From: Aggregatilineales bacterium
GTDB lineage: Bacteria; Chloroflexota; Anaerolineae; Aggregatilineales; Phototrophicaceae
Direction of reading: 5' to 3'
NCBI GenBank assembly: GCA_030834905.1
Contig: JAUQWZ010000018.1
Coordinates: 1 to 64,000, forward strand
DNA length: 64,000 bases
Numbering within the stretch: the first letter of the stretch is position 1; the number at the start of each line of letters is the position of its first letter. The position numbers and the translations under genes are program-made. Below the pieces are notes generated by a model that was given only the letters and a program-made list of their open reading frames with translations, did no database searches and was not told the origin of the DNA. Below are positions 52,202 through 60,040 of this stretch, one piece after another.

Positions 52202-52984
52202 ATGACGGTCAAAGGGAAAGTGGCATTGATCACCGGCGGCGGCTCCGGGTTGGGCGAAGCCGCCGCCCGCGTGCTGGCGCGCGAGGGCGCGAAGGTGGTC
52301 GTGCTGGGACGCACCGCCGACGAGGTGAAACAGGTTGCCGAAGACATCAGGACTTCGGGCGGCGAAGCAATGCACGTCACCGCCGACATCGCCAAGCCGG
52401 ACGCCATGCAGAAAGCGGTGCAGCAGGTGATCGATCAGTGGGGGCGGCTGGACATCGTGTTCGCTAACGCGGGCATCAACGGCGTATGGGCACCGATTGA
52501 AGACCTGACGCCGGATGACTGGCAAGAGACGATTGACGTGAACCTCAACGGCACGTTCTACACCATCAAATATGCGACGCCCCATCTCAAGAAGCAGGGC
52601 GGCTCAGTCATCATCACCTCGTCGGTCAACGGCACGCGCATCTTCAGCAACACCGGCGCGACGGCTTACTCCAGCACCAAAGCGGCGCAGGCAGCGATGG
52701 CAAAGATGCTGGCGCTGGAACTGGCGAAGCATCGTATTCGCGTCAACGTCATCTGTCCGGGCGCGATTGAAAGCGAGATTGACGAAAACACGGAGAAGCG
52801 CAACGTCGAACGTGAGAAAGAGCCGGTCGAGTTTCCCGGAGGAAAAATCCCACTGACGGATGGCAAGCCGGGCAAAGCTGAGGACGTGGGTAATCTGGTG
52901 CTGTTCCTCGCGTCCGACCAGTCCCGCCACATCACCGGCACCGAAATCTGGATCGACGGCGCTCAGTCGCTGTTGCAGGGCTAA
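52202..52984 (+). CDS. Short-chain dehydrogenase/reductase
   Basis: The 260-residue SDR has the NAD(P) motif TGGGSGLGEAAA (about 13-24), FANAGINGVWAP (about 89-100), the active-site Ser in SVIITSSVNGTRIFS, and YSSTKAAQAAM with the catalytic Tyr-Lys pair (YxxxK at about 157-161). It is most likely a cytosolic oxidoreductase of a small alcohol or sugar. CAGGAG precedes the ATG at 52202. The arrangement GLGEAA with no Arg after it suggests NAD rather than NADP, though this is weak. Confidence 0.9.
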   Translation: MTVKGKVALITGGGSGLGEAAARVLAREGAKVVVLGRTADEVKQVAEDIRTSGGEAMHVTADIAKPDAMQKAVQQVIDQWGRLDIVFANAGINGVWAPIEDLTPDDWQETIDVNLNGTFYTIKYATPHLKKQGGSVIITSSVNGTRIFSNTGATAYSSTKAAQAAMAKMLALELAKHRIRVNVICPGAIESEIDENTEKRNVEREKEPVEFPGGKIPLTDGKPGKAEDVGNLVLFLASDQSRHITGTEIWIDGAQSLLQG

Positions 52985-53055
52985 CCCCCCGTATTCGGCG
53001 GTCGGGCGTGTTTGCTCGCGCCCGACACGTCCGCAATTTCCCACCACTGGTGACT

Positions 53056-53088
53056 TTCGCTTTGCGATCTTCGCGTCTTTGCGGTTCA
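53056..53088. repeat. Dispersed GCGTCTTTGCGGTTCA-type repeat
   Basis: TTTGCGATCTTCGCGTCTTT and GCGGTTCA make up the segment, related to 13179-13222. It ends nine bases before the glycosyltransferase start, so it occupies the leader of that gene. Confidence 0.45.
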
Positions 53089-53096
53089 ATCTACGC

Positions 53097-54260
53097 ATGA
53101 ATATCGTCCATCTTTCCCCTTACTATGCGCCCGCCTATGCCTTTGGCGGCGTGGCGCGCGCCGTCGAAGGGCTGGCGCGCGCGCTGGCGGCGCGCGGTCA
53201 TCAGGTGACGGTGCTGACCACCGACGCGCGCACGCCGACTGAACGTTACGGCGGCGCAATGGAGACGGTCGAACATGGCGTGACCGTCGCGCGCGCGCGC
53301 AACCTGTCCGTGTGGCTGCGCGGAAAGGCGAACCTGTCTACCTCGCTGGAGATCAGCCGAACCGCCCGCGATCTGATAGCGGCGGCGGATGTGCTGCACT
53401 GTCACGAGTTTCGCACGACCGAGAATCTGCTGGTGACGCCGCTGGCGGCGCGTCTGGGAAAGCCGATCATCCTTTCGCCTCACGGCACGCTGGCGACCAA
53501 CACCGGACGCAGCACCCTGAAAATCTGGTGGGATCGCCTGCTCAGCCCATCGGTGGCGCGGCGCGTCCATACGGTTGCCGCGCTGACAAAAACCGAGCTG
53601 AACGAAGCCCAGGTCTTATGGGCGGCGCTGGGGGCGCGTTCGGGTTTTGCCGTCGTGCCGAATGGCGTCAATCCGGACGAGTTCGCCGATCTGAACGGCG
53701 GTCAGGCGTTCCGCCAGCAGTGGGGCATCGGCGCGGATGAGACGGTCTGCCTGTTTCTGGGGCGGCTGCATCCCCGCAAAGGCGTAGACATCCTGATTCC
53801 GGCGTTCAAGGCGGCGAATGTGCCGAACAGCCGCCTGGTCATCGCCGGACCCGACGAAGGATCGCTGGAACGAATCGCGCCCAGCCTCAACCAGCAGATC
53901 ATCCTGACCGGCTATCTGGACGCCCGGCAGCGGCTGGCAGCGCTGGCGGCGGCGGACGTGTTCGCGCTGCCCGCAACCGGCGAAGGGTTGTCAATGGCGG
54001 TGCTGGAAGCGATGGCGGCGGGCGTGCCGCCGATCCTGACGCCGGGCTGCAACCTGCCGGAAGCAGGCGAAGCGGGCGCGGGGATCATCGTCGAGCCGGA
54101 GATCGACGCGCTGGCGGCAGCCCTGCGCGACCTGCTGACCGACCCACAGCGGCGGCATGAGATGGGCGCGCGGGCGCGGCAGCTTATCGAGCAGCGCTTT
54201 ACCTGGGCGCGGACAGCCGAGCAGATGGAAGGACTGTATCAACGTGCCATAATGGGGTAA
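53097..54260 (+). CDS. Glycosyltransferase family 4
   Basis: The 387-residue GT-B enzyme begins with a Gly-rich donor-domain start (MNIVHLSPYYAPAYAFGGVA) and an internal ILSPHGTLATN. The C-terminal domain has LFLGRLHPRKGVDILIPAFK, VIAGPDEGSLE and ADVFALPATGEGLSMAVLEA, in which the E-x7-E motif contacts nucleotide-sugar. Family GT4 members transfer hexoses for cell-surface glycans; donor and acceptor are not clear. It follows the SDR gene by 112 bases, which hold a dispersed repeat instead of a ribosome site. Confidence 0.92.
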   Translation: MNIVHLSPYYAPAYAFGGVARAVEGLARALAARGHQVTVLTTDARTPTERYGGAMETVEHGVTVARARNLSVWLRGKANLSTSLEISRTARDLIAAADVLHCHEFRTTENLLVTPLAARLGKPIILSPHGTLATNTGRSTLKIWWDRLLSPSVARRVHTVAALTKTELNEAQVLWAALGARSGFAVVPNGVNPDEFADLNGGQAFRQQWGIGADETVCLFLGRLHPRKGVDILIPAFKAANVPNSRLVIAGPDEGSLERIAPSLNQQIILTGYLDARQRLAALAAADVFALPATGEGLSMAVLEAMAAGVPPILTPGCNLPEAGEAGAGIIVEPEIDALAAALRDLLTDPQRRHEMGARARQLIEQRFTWARTAEQMEGLYQRAIMG

Positions 54261-54305
54261 GATGGAACGAAATTATTTTTATTCGCGCACCCTGGAGTCT
54301 AATAA

Positions 54306-54845
54306 ATGCCCGCTGATCCGGTTCTGACCGCCGCTTTAATCTTTTTTCTGCGTGTTGTGAACAGCGGCATCGGTACCGTCCGGCTGATCATGCTCGCCCG
54401 GCAGCGGCGGGCGCTGACCGTCGTTCTCGGCTTCTTTGAGGCGCTCACCTTCGCCATTACCGTTGCCGGGGTCGTCACCGATCTGAGCAACGTCCCCAAC
54501 ATGCTGGCGTACTGCTTCGGCTTCGCGGCTGGCGCGTACCTGGGCATGACCATCGAAGCGCGATTCATCACCAGCTACATGATCGTCAATGTGGTTTCGG
54601 CATCCTACGGTCACGATATCGCGCTGGCGCTGCGCAACGGCGGTTATGGCGTGACCGAAACCGTCGGCGAAGGGCTGAACGGTAAAGTAACCATGCTGCG
54701 CAGCATCGTGAACCGCCGCGACGTGCCGGGCGTGGTCAGCATCGTCACCAAACACCACCCGGAAGCCTTTGTCTCGGTGGAAGAGGCGCGCACCGTCCAG
54801 CATGGCTGGCTGCGGCGCAGCGTCCGCAACCAACCCACGCTGTAG
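54306..54845 (+). CDS. DUF5698/UPF0316 (DUF2179) membrane protein
   Basis: The 179-residue protein has three predicted N-terminal helices (about 7-25, 33-55, 62-85; TLFFLRVVNSGIGTVRLIML-type pattern) and a cytoplasmic domain of about 80 residues with RNGGYGVTETVGEGLNGKV and MLRSIVNRRDVPGVVSIV. This is the UPF0316/YitT-related DUF2179 arrangement. Function is unknown; the soluble part is sometimes linked to nucleotide binding. It starts 45 bases after the glycosyltransferase stop and may be co-transcribed. Confidence 0.83.
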   Translation: MPADPVLTAALIFFLRVVNSGIGTVRLIMLARQRRALTVVLGFFEALTFAITVAGVVTDLSNVPNMLAYCFGFAAGAYLGMTIEARFITSYMIVNVVSASYGHDIALALRNGGYGVTETVGEGLNGKVTMLRSIVNRRDVPGVVSIVTKHHPEAFVSVEEARTVQHGWLRRSVRNQPTL

Positions 54846-54901
54846 CCCGCGCATTCCCGGCAGCAAAATGAAGAAAATTGTTAAGAACTTCGGTTTTGTA
54901 G

Positions 54902-54930
54902 TTGCCTTATTTTTGTGAAGATGGTAAATT
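54902..54930 (+). promoter_or_regulatory. Sigma70-type promoter for the small unknown gene set
   Basis: TTGCCT at 54902-54907 and TAAATT at 54925-54930 with a 17-base spacer lie in an AT-rich stretch, 90 bases before the ATG at 55021. Confidence 0.5.
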
Positions 54931-55020
54931 TAATAGTACGTCACATAGCAGGATTGTCTCATCACTGCACCTATGTGCCACCGCTGCCGTTCGTTCAATC
55001 AGAGAGTGGGGCGCCTAAGG

Positions 55021-55329
55021 ATGAGTACCGGACCGTTAACCTATCTGTACAAGAAATACGTCACCAAAGTGGAAACCCACAGCAGTGACGCTGCCAAAGT
55101 GTTGGAACGCATTCGCGAGCAATACGGACCCAACGCGGGCTATCAGAGCGCCCTTGCCGTCGTTCAGTACATCGAGAATGTCGATAAAACGGGTCAGTAC
55201 ATCGATCCGTCGCGCTACGCCGCCTATCTCCGCGATTGCCCGATGGCAGTGCCGCTGCTCCGCCGCGCCCTGGACTATCTGATCGCCGATCAAAGCGAAA
55301 TTCCACACGACCAGCTCTTTCGCGATTAG
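55021..55329 (+). CDS. Small unknown protein, paralogue of 56013-56324
   Basis: The 102-residue protein has no recognised domain. It shares with the gene at 56013 the frame MSTxGPxTYLxKKY, an ELER/VLERI segment, NAGYQSALAVVQYIENVDKT (against HAGYTASLAIINFMEHVERT), PSRYAAYLRDCP and the closing QLFRD. The identity is roughly half over the whole length, which shows a duplication. It is mostly helical and soluble. An AGG lies just before the ATG. A third, different small gene sits between the copies. Confidence 0.65.
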   Translation: MSTGPLTYLYKKYVTKVETHSSDAAKVLERIREQYGPNAGYQSALAVVQYIENVDKTGQYIDPSRYAAYLRDCPMAVPLLRRALDYLIADQSEIPHDQLFRD

Positions 55330-55436
55330 CCCGGCTTCGCGCCCGTATAAACACGGCTGGTCTTAAGGCACAGCCAGAGTCTTCCATGCGACAATGGGAA
55401 TCAAACTCACTGTTTTAACCATTGGAGACTCGGACT

Positions 55437-55847
55437 GTGCGCACGCCTCAGGTTTTTTTTGACCAGGTGATTGGCTGCGGCTCAAGCACCAGCGCGACGG
55501 GTGAACGCCTGTACATCACGCAGAAAATCTCGCAGATGACGATGCCGCTGTTTGAGGGCGTTGAATCGGATGAGTTGGAGCGCTTTCTGACCACCTGCCG
55601 GCGCATGAACCTTCAGGCGGTCAGCCGCCGCATGTCACGCCTGCAAAACGACGATCCCGATGTTCCCCCGGAAGCCCTGCATTTCCTCGTCAACATGAAT
55701 TATGCGGCTCAGGACGGCAGGGAAACCCGCATTGTCCTCGTCACCCACGTCACCGCTATCGACGACAGCGCGCACGAGCTGTCGATAGCGCTGCTCGACG
55801 CTGAGGAAGTGGACGCCTATCTGAACGACCTGCATTACGCCCAATAG
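55437..55847 (+). CDS. Small unknown protein between the two paralogues
   Basis: The protein is 136 residues, starting with GTG at 55437 (GGAGA upstream, spacing nine bases). It is mixed, with a first stretch MRTPQVFFDQVIGCGSSTSA, a helical middle ESDELERFLTTCRRMNLQAV and a C-terminal half with strands (TRIVLVTHVTAIDD). Polypeptide composition is ordinary and I do not recognise a family. Placement between two paralogues suggests a three-gene set, although separate promoters are likely because the gaps are about 110 and 165 bases. Confidence 0.55.
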   Translation: MRTPQVFFDQVIGCGSSTSATGERLYITQKISQMTMPLFEGVESDELERFLTTCRRMNLQAVSRRMSRLQNDDPDVPPEALHFLVNMNYAAQDGRETRIVLVTHVTAIDDSAHELSIALLDAEEVDAYLNDLHYAQ

Positions 55848-56012
55848 ATCGCCGTGTAACCTTACTAAAGTCCTGCTTACAACCAATCGTGAAAAGTGTA
55901 AATTGGTAGCGATTATTCATTCAATTCATTCGCTGCTGTCCACGCTGATGCCTTCCCCTCACTAACCTTTATAGATCCGGTCTTATTCGGATGGTTAGTT
56001 AAAGGCAAATCC

Positions 56013-56324
56013 ATGAGCACTTCCGGTCCCAATACCTACCTCTTTAAGAAGTACACGCGCCTTTTGAGCCAGTACAGTCCCGACTGCGTTGCCGAACTCG
56101 AACGCATCTATGCTGATTACGGCGCGCACGCCGGTTACACCGCCTCTCTGGCGATCATCAATTTCATGGAGCACGTCGAGCGCACCGGAGCGCCCGATGA
56201 TCCGGCGAAATATGTCGTCTACCTGCGCCAGTATCCTTCGGCGGTTGCCCGCCTCCGGCGCGCCTTCGAGTATTTTATTGACGACGTCAAGCTGAATGAG
56301 CAGGAGCGCCTGTTCCGCGATTAG
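56013..56324 (+). CDS. Small unknown protein, paralogue of 55021-55329
   Basis: The 103-residue helical protein opens MSTSGPNTYLFKKY and ends QERLFRD, with an ELERIYADYGAHAGYTASLA core that parallels the 55021 product. It carries no signal peptide and no membrane helix. The ATG has AAAGG upstream. It ends 12 bases before the convergent PII-like gene. I name no function. Confidence 0.65.
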   Translation: MSTSGPNTYLFKKYTRLLSQYSPDCVAELERIYADYGAHAGYTASLAIINFMEHVERTGAPDDPAKYVVYLRQYPSAVARLRRAFEYFIDDVKLNEQERLFRD

Positions 56325-56335
56325 TTCGTCCAGGG

Positions 56336-56722
56336 TCAGTTTAGCGGTTTGTCTCCACGTGGATCGCGCACGCCGATGGCGCGATCCACCGGCAAAACCA
56401 ACAGCACGCCATGCCCTGGCGCGGTCAGATCGCCCAGAGTGCTGCTGGCGGCATCCACAAGCGCATCTACCAGCCCGTCATCCACTACCGATAGAATCAC
56501 TTCGCCGTGTTCTTCAACGGAGTCGATGATGTGCGCCATCGCCGACGCCATCGAAAGCACCATACGCGGCAGCTCGATATCGCCGCGTTCGGCTGCTTTC
56601 TGCAAGGTATACAAGCCGTAGCTGCGAAGAATCGTCACGCCGTGTGCGCCCGCGTCCTGCCACGCCTCGGCAACTTCCAGCCCGCGCTCGATCTGCGCTG
56701 TGATCAGAATGACCAGTTTCAT
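56336..56722 (-). CDS. PII-like regulatory protein coupled to a CPA2 antiporter
   Basis: The 128-residue protein has the PII/ferredoxin-like pattern. MKLVILITAQIERGLEVAEA opens it, then DAGAHGVTILRSYGLY, a loop around RGDIELPRMVLSMAS, GEVILSVVDDGLVDALVDAA and a closing LLVLPVDRAIGV strand. The T-loop tyrosine typical of GlnB is not seen, so it belongs to the wider PII-like group rather than GlnB/GlnK. Its ATG overlaps the antiporter stop (TGATG), which makes regulation of the antiporter a reasonable guess. Confidence 0.72.
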   Translation of the reverse strand: MKLVILITAQIERGLEVAEAWQDAGAHGVTILRSYGLYTLQKAAERGDIELPRMVLSMASAMAHIIDSVEEHGEVILSVVDDGLVDALVDAASSTLGDLTAPGHGVLLVLPVDRAIGVRDPRGDKPLN

Positions 56723-57957
56723 CAGGCATTCGCTCCTGCTTCAGATCTATGGGGAAAAACGCGGCGCACCAGCACCGGCGTTACCAGCGTGGACGCCAGA
56801 ATGACCAGGAACAATGAAGAAAAAAGCGGTTGATCCGGCGTGAGCACGCCTGCCGTAACACCAAGTGAGGCAATGATCAAGCCCACCTCGCCACGCGAGA
56901 TCATACACACGCCCAACCGCAGCGATTCCTGATTATTGAAGCCGCCGAGTCTCGCTCCAAGCCCGCAGCCGCCAACCTTCGATACTATCGCGATGGCAAA
57001 CAGCACCAGTGACAACGACAGGGCGGACGCCGGAAAGGCGCTCAAATCGATCTTCAAACCAACGTCGATAAAAAAGACAGGCACGAGGAAACCATAGGCA
57101 ATAAAACTGACCGCGTCCCCAATCTGGTGCCGAAGGCGCGCGCGCGTCTGACTTAACCCTACGCCCGCCAGAAACGCGCCGGTAATCGCGGCGAGTCCGC
57201 CGAAGAACTCGGCAGACCAGGCGAACAGAAACATGGCAACCAGCGCGAACGCCGTGACACCGTAGGACTGCTCCAGGCTGGGTCGATCCGCCAGCCAGTT
57301 CATGACCCGAGGCAGCACAAACCACGCCAGCATTCCGGCAGCGATGAGATAAACCCCCATCCGCACGAAAATTCCGACCAGTTCCCCGGCGTTGACTTCA
57401 CCGCGCGGTCCGGTGATCGCCACTGCCAGAGACACCAGCAGGATCGCCAGAATGTCATCAATGAGCGCGGTTGCCAGCAGGGCGTTGCCCTCTTTCGTTC
57501 GCAGAACGCCAATTTCCAGCAGTACCTGCGCGGAAATGCTCACCGAAGTCGCCGCCAGCGTCACCCCGACAAACAGGGCAGGCTGCCATGTATAGCCGAA
57601 GGCAAGCATCATCGGCAGCGCCAGCGCCACCGGAGCCAGCGCGCCGACCACACCGGCAAAGATCGCCACCTTGCCCACCTTCGCCAGTTCGCTCAGATCA
57701 ACTTCCAATCCAACTATGAACATAAGCAGCAGCACACCCATTTCCGCCAAATCGTCAATTGTCCCCTGAAGCGCCGCGCCATGAAAAACCGGCAGGTCGA
57801 GCAGATTGAGCAGCGTTGGACCGAGCAGCACGCCGGCGATCAATTCGCCCAGCACGCGCGGTTGTCCCACACGCCGGGCAAGCGCTCCCGCGATACGCGA
57901 CGCCAAAATGATGATGCCTAATGCCAGAAACAGGGCAACTGCGGAATTGGCTTCCAT
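56722..57957 (-). CDS. CPA2-family cation:proton antiporter, KefB-like
   Basis: The 411-residue protein has about 12 helices. IILASRIAGALARRVGQPRV and LGELIAGVLLGPT open it (the glutamate-containing first region). VEVDLSEL-type GLEVDLSELAKVG follows, and EGNALLATALIDDILAILLV is the cation-binding DD-type helix. Later segments include FVLPRVMNWLADRP and MISRGEVGLIIASLG. There is no C-terminal Trk-A N or C domain, so regulation may come from the PII-like partner. The gene is first in the two-gene unit, starting at 57957. Confidence 0.88.
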   Translation of the reverse strand: MEANSAVALFLALGIIILASRIAGALARRVGQPRVLGELIAGVLLGPTLLNLLDLPVFHGAALQGTIDDLAEMGVLLLMFIVGLEVDLSELAKVGKVAIFAGVVGALAPVALALPMMLAFGYTWQPALFVGVTLAATSVSISAQVLLEIGVLRTKEGNALLATALIDDILAILLVSLAVAITGPRGEVNAGELVGIFVRMGVYLIAAGMLAWFVLPRVMNWLADRPSLEQSYGVTAFALVAMFLFAWSAEFFGGLAAITGAFLAGVGLSQTRARLRHQIGDAVSFIAYGFLVPVFFIDVGLKIDLSAFPASALSLSLVLFAIAIVSKVGGCGLGARLGGFNNQESLRLGVCMISRGEVGLIIASLGVTAGVLTPDQPLFSSLFLVILASTLVTPVLVRRVFPHRSEAGANA

Positions 57958-58040
57958 AGGTTTCTTTCAGCTTCCATTCAACTTCACTTTTCGCATCATG
58001 CCAATCGACCGGTTAATGTCCATTGGCACAGTGCAAACCG

Positions 58041-59399
58041 TTAAATCGTCTCGAAGCTCAAGCCCCAGATCTGCATGGCTTCACCGACCAGCGGCTGGGC
58101 GACGGCAAGCAGCAGCGTGCCGTCCTGACCGACCCGCTCGAAGGCTAATGCCAGCGCGGCAGGCAGCGCCTCGGCATAGCTGACGTTGGGATTATATTTC
58201 GCCGCTGTGGACTGCGCCAGCGCCGCATCGGGAAAGCGGATGTTGGGGTTAATGCTGGTTTCGGTGAGGATGATCCGGTCGCTGGCTTCGCCAAACACCC
58301 GGTAGACGCCGTCAAAATCGCGGTCAACCGGCGTGGCAACAATCGTCACCAGCGGGCGCGTCAGCCGGTCTTCCAGGCTGCGCAGCACCGAACGGGCGGC
58401 GTTCACGTTGGTCGCGCCATCGACGTAGACGGCGGGCGCAGCCTGAAGCTGGTGCAGCCTGCCGGGCCAGTTCACGTCGGCTAATCCGGCGCGGATCGCC
58501 TCCGCATATTCAGCCGCGCCATGCGAGTGTCCGGCTAAACGGCTCTGCATGTTGCCGACGCCCTGTACCGCCAGCGTCGCGTTATCCACCTCATAGCGCC
58601 CCAGCATCGACAGGGTCATTTCGCCGTAGCGCCCGAGACGCATCCGAATACCGTTCTCCGCCGGACCCAGATATTCGCCCATGTCGTTAGGCGCGATCCA
58701 GGCGAACTCGGCGTGCTGCCCGTCGGCTTCCGCCTGAAGCACCTCAAGCACTTCGGTGGGCTGCGGCACGCTGTAGGCGTAGCTGGACTGCTTGATAATG
58801 CCCGCCTTATGCCAGGCGATATGGGCTAAGGTCGAGCCAAGCTGTCTGGGATGCTCGATCATGATCGGCGTAAACAGCGACAGCCGGTTGGGCACAACGG
58901 CGATATCGTCAAAGCGCCCGCCGCGCCCCACTTCCAGAACGGCGGCATTCACGTCCAGTTCGTCAAACCATGTGAGTGCAGCCGCCAGAAAAATGCCCTG
59001 TGGGCTGAAGTACTGATTTTCGCTCAGCGACGCATCAATCTTCTCGATGTCGGGCGCGAGATCGGACAGGATGCGCAGAAAGTCAGCTTCGGGAATCGCC
59101 CGCCCGTTGACGCGGATGCGCTCGCGGAACGAAACCAGATGCGGGCTGGTGACCATGCCCACGGTGTGACCGAGATGCTGGAGCAGCTTCGCCATGATGG
59201 CGGTGGTCGAGCCTTTGCCCTTGCTGCCGGTCACGACGGCATATTGGCGCGGCGCGGCAAGCAGACCGCGCGCCTGCAGCAGCCGCCGGGTGGGCTTGGT
59301 GTCCCGCGTCATTTCGTCGGGTCCGCGCAGGTCAAACTGCATTCGCTTCAAAGACTGAAAAACGAAAGTAAGGGCTTCGCCTTCGTCCAGAAACCTCAT
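58041..59399 (-). CDS. folC: Folylpolyglutamate synthase/dihydrofolate synthase
   Basis: The enzyme adds glutamate to folates, and in bacteria usually also makes dihydrofolate from dihydropteroate. The 452-residue Mur-ligase family protein has the P-loop VTGSKGKGSTTAIMAKLL (about 57-74) and TSPHLVSFRERIRVNGRAI (about 85-103). VNAAVLEVGRGGRFDDIAVV follows (about 146-165), and the C-terminal ligase domain lies at about 310-450. VDGATNVNAARSVLRSLE carries the conserved aspartate-type loop. The ATG at 59399 is clear. It stands alone. Confidence 0.92.
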   Translation of the reverse strand: MRFLDEGEALTFVFQSLKRMQFDLRGPDEMTRDTKPTRRLLQARGLLAAPRQYAVVTGSKGKGSTTAIMAKLLQHLGHTVGMVTSPHLVSFRERIRVNGRAIPEADFLRILSDLAPDIEKIDASLSENQYFSPQGIFLAAALTWFDELDVNAAVLEVGRGGRFDDIAVVPNRLSLFTPIMIEHPRQLGSTLAHIAWHKAGIIKQSSYAYSVPQPTEVLEVLQAEADGQHAEFAWIAPNDMGEYLGPAENGIRMRLGRYGEMTLSMLGRYEVDNATLAVQGVGNMQSRLAGHSHGAAEYAEAIRAGLADVNWPGRLHQLQAAPAVYVDGATNVNAARSVLRSLEDRLTRPLVTIVATPVDRDFDGVYRVFGEASDRIILTETSINPNIRFPDAALAQSTAAKYNPNVSYAEALPAALALAFERVGQDGTLLLAVAQPLVGEAMQIWGLSFETI

Positions 59400-59504
59400 C
59401 GTTTACTTCCCGTCATCGAGTCGTAGCGCAGACGTAGCGGCAAGCGCCGGTTCTACAGGTACAATGGTGCCTGAATGTATAGCTCGGTGCGCTCGTACAC
59501 AACC

Positions 59505-59930
59505 ATGAAAACCAGCCTGTCCTTGATTTTGCTCATTCTGACGCTTTGTGCCAGTACCAATCTCGGCGCGCTGCCCGCGGCGGCGGATGCCTGCCCCAAT
59601 GCGCCCGCGCCGCGCCTGCGCGCCGCCTTGGAAGCCGTCGTCGCCGCCAACGTGGGACCGCTGAACCTGCGCGCCCTGCCCGCCGTCTCAACCGGCATCG
59701 AAGTCCAGCTATACAGCGGCAATGTCCTGATTGTGCTGGCGGGACCAAGCTGCAACGGACACTTCAACTGGTGGCGCGTCGAAACCCGCAATGGGCGGCG
59801 CGGCTGGGTCGCTGAGGGGACATGGCAGCGCTACTGGGTCGTACCCACCCGTGACGCTGATCGGCTGATCGATCCGGTGGAATGGACGTGCCTGCCGCGT
59901 TTCGCCGCGCGCCAGTGCGTCGAATTGTAG
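59505..59930 (+). CDS. Secreted SH3-like protein
   Basis: The protein has 141 residues from the ATG at 59505. The signal peptide is about 1-27 (SLSLILLILTLCASTN). The body has ANVGPLNLRALPAVSTGIEV and HFNWWRVETRNGRRGWVAEG with two conserved aromatic positions, an SH3b-like core, and a short C-terminal tail with Cys pairs. The stop TAG at 59928-59930 is the TAG of a GTAGGGGCG-type palindrome. The protein is a small relative of the larger SH3 proteins at 9157 and 50763. Confidence 0.72.
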   Translation: MKTSLSLILLILTLCASTNLGALPAAADACPNAPAPRLRAALEAVVAANVGPLNLRALPAVSTGIEVQLYSGNVLIVLAGPSCNGHFNWWRVETRNGRRGWVAEGTWQRYWVVPTRDADRLIDPVEWTCLPRFAARQCVEL

Positions 59931-59954
59931 GGGCGCAGGATGCTGCGCCCCTAC
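59927..59954. repeat. GTAGGGGCG-type palindrome at a stop codon
   Basis: The 28-base palindrome has edges GTAGGGGCGCAG and CTGCGCCCCTAC around GAT, and its left edge contains the TAG stop of the gene at 59505. Confidence 0.8.
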
Positions 59955-59972
59955 AGTCTCGCGGCGGAATTT

Positions 59973-59996
59973 GGGCGACTCACGAGTCGCCCCTAC
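59973..59996. repeat. GTAGGGGCGACT-type palindrome, adjacent copy with another core
   Basis: GGGCGACTCA and CGAGTCGCCCCTAC form the palindrome. The left GTA edge is missing. It lies 18 bases after the previous copy and has a different core, which shows the core varies while the CGCCCCTAC edge is kept. Confidence 0.7.
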
Positions 59997-60040
59997 GGGA
60001 CAAATTCCGCGTATTCAGATAGCCCCCAGGGTTAGTGTCC

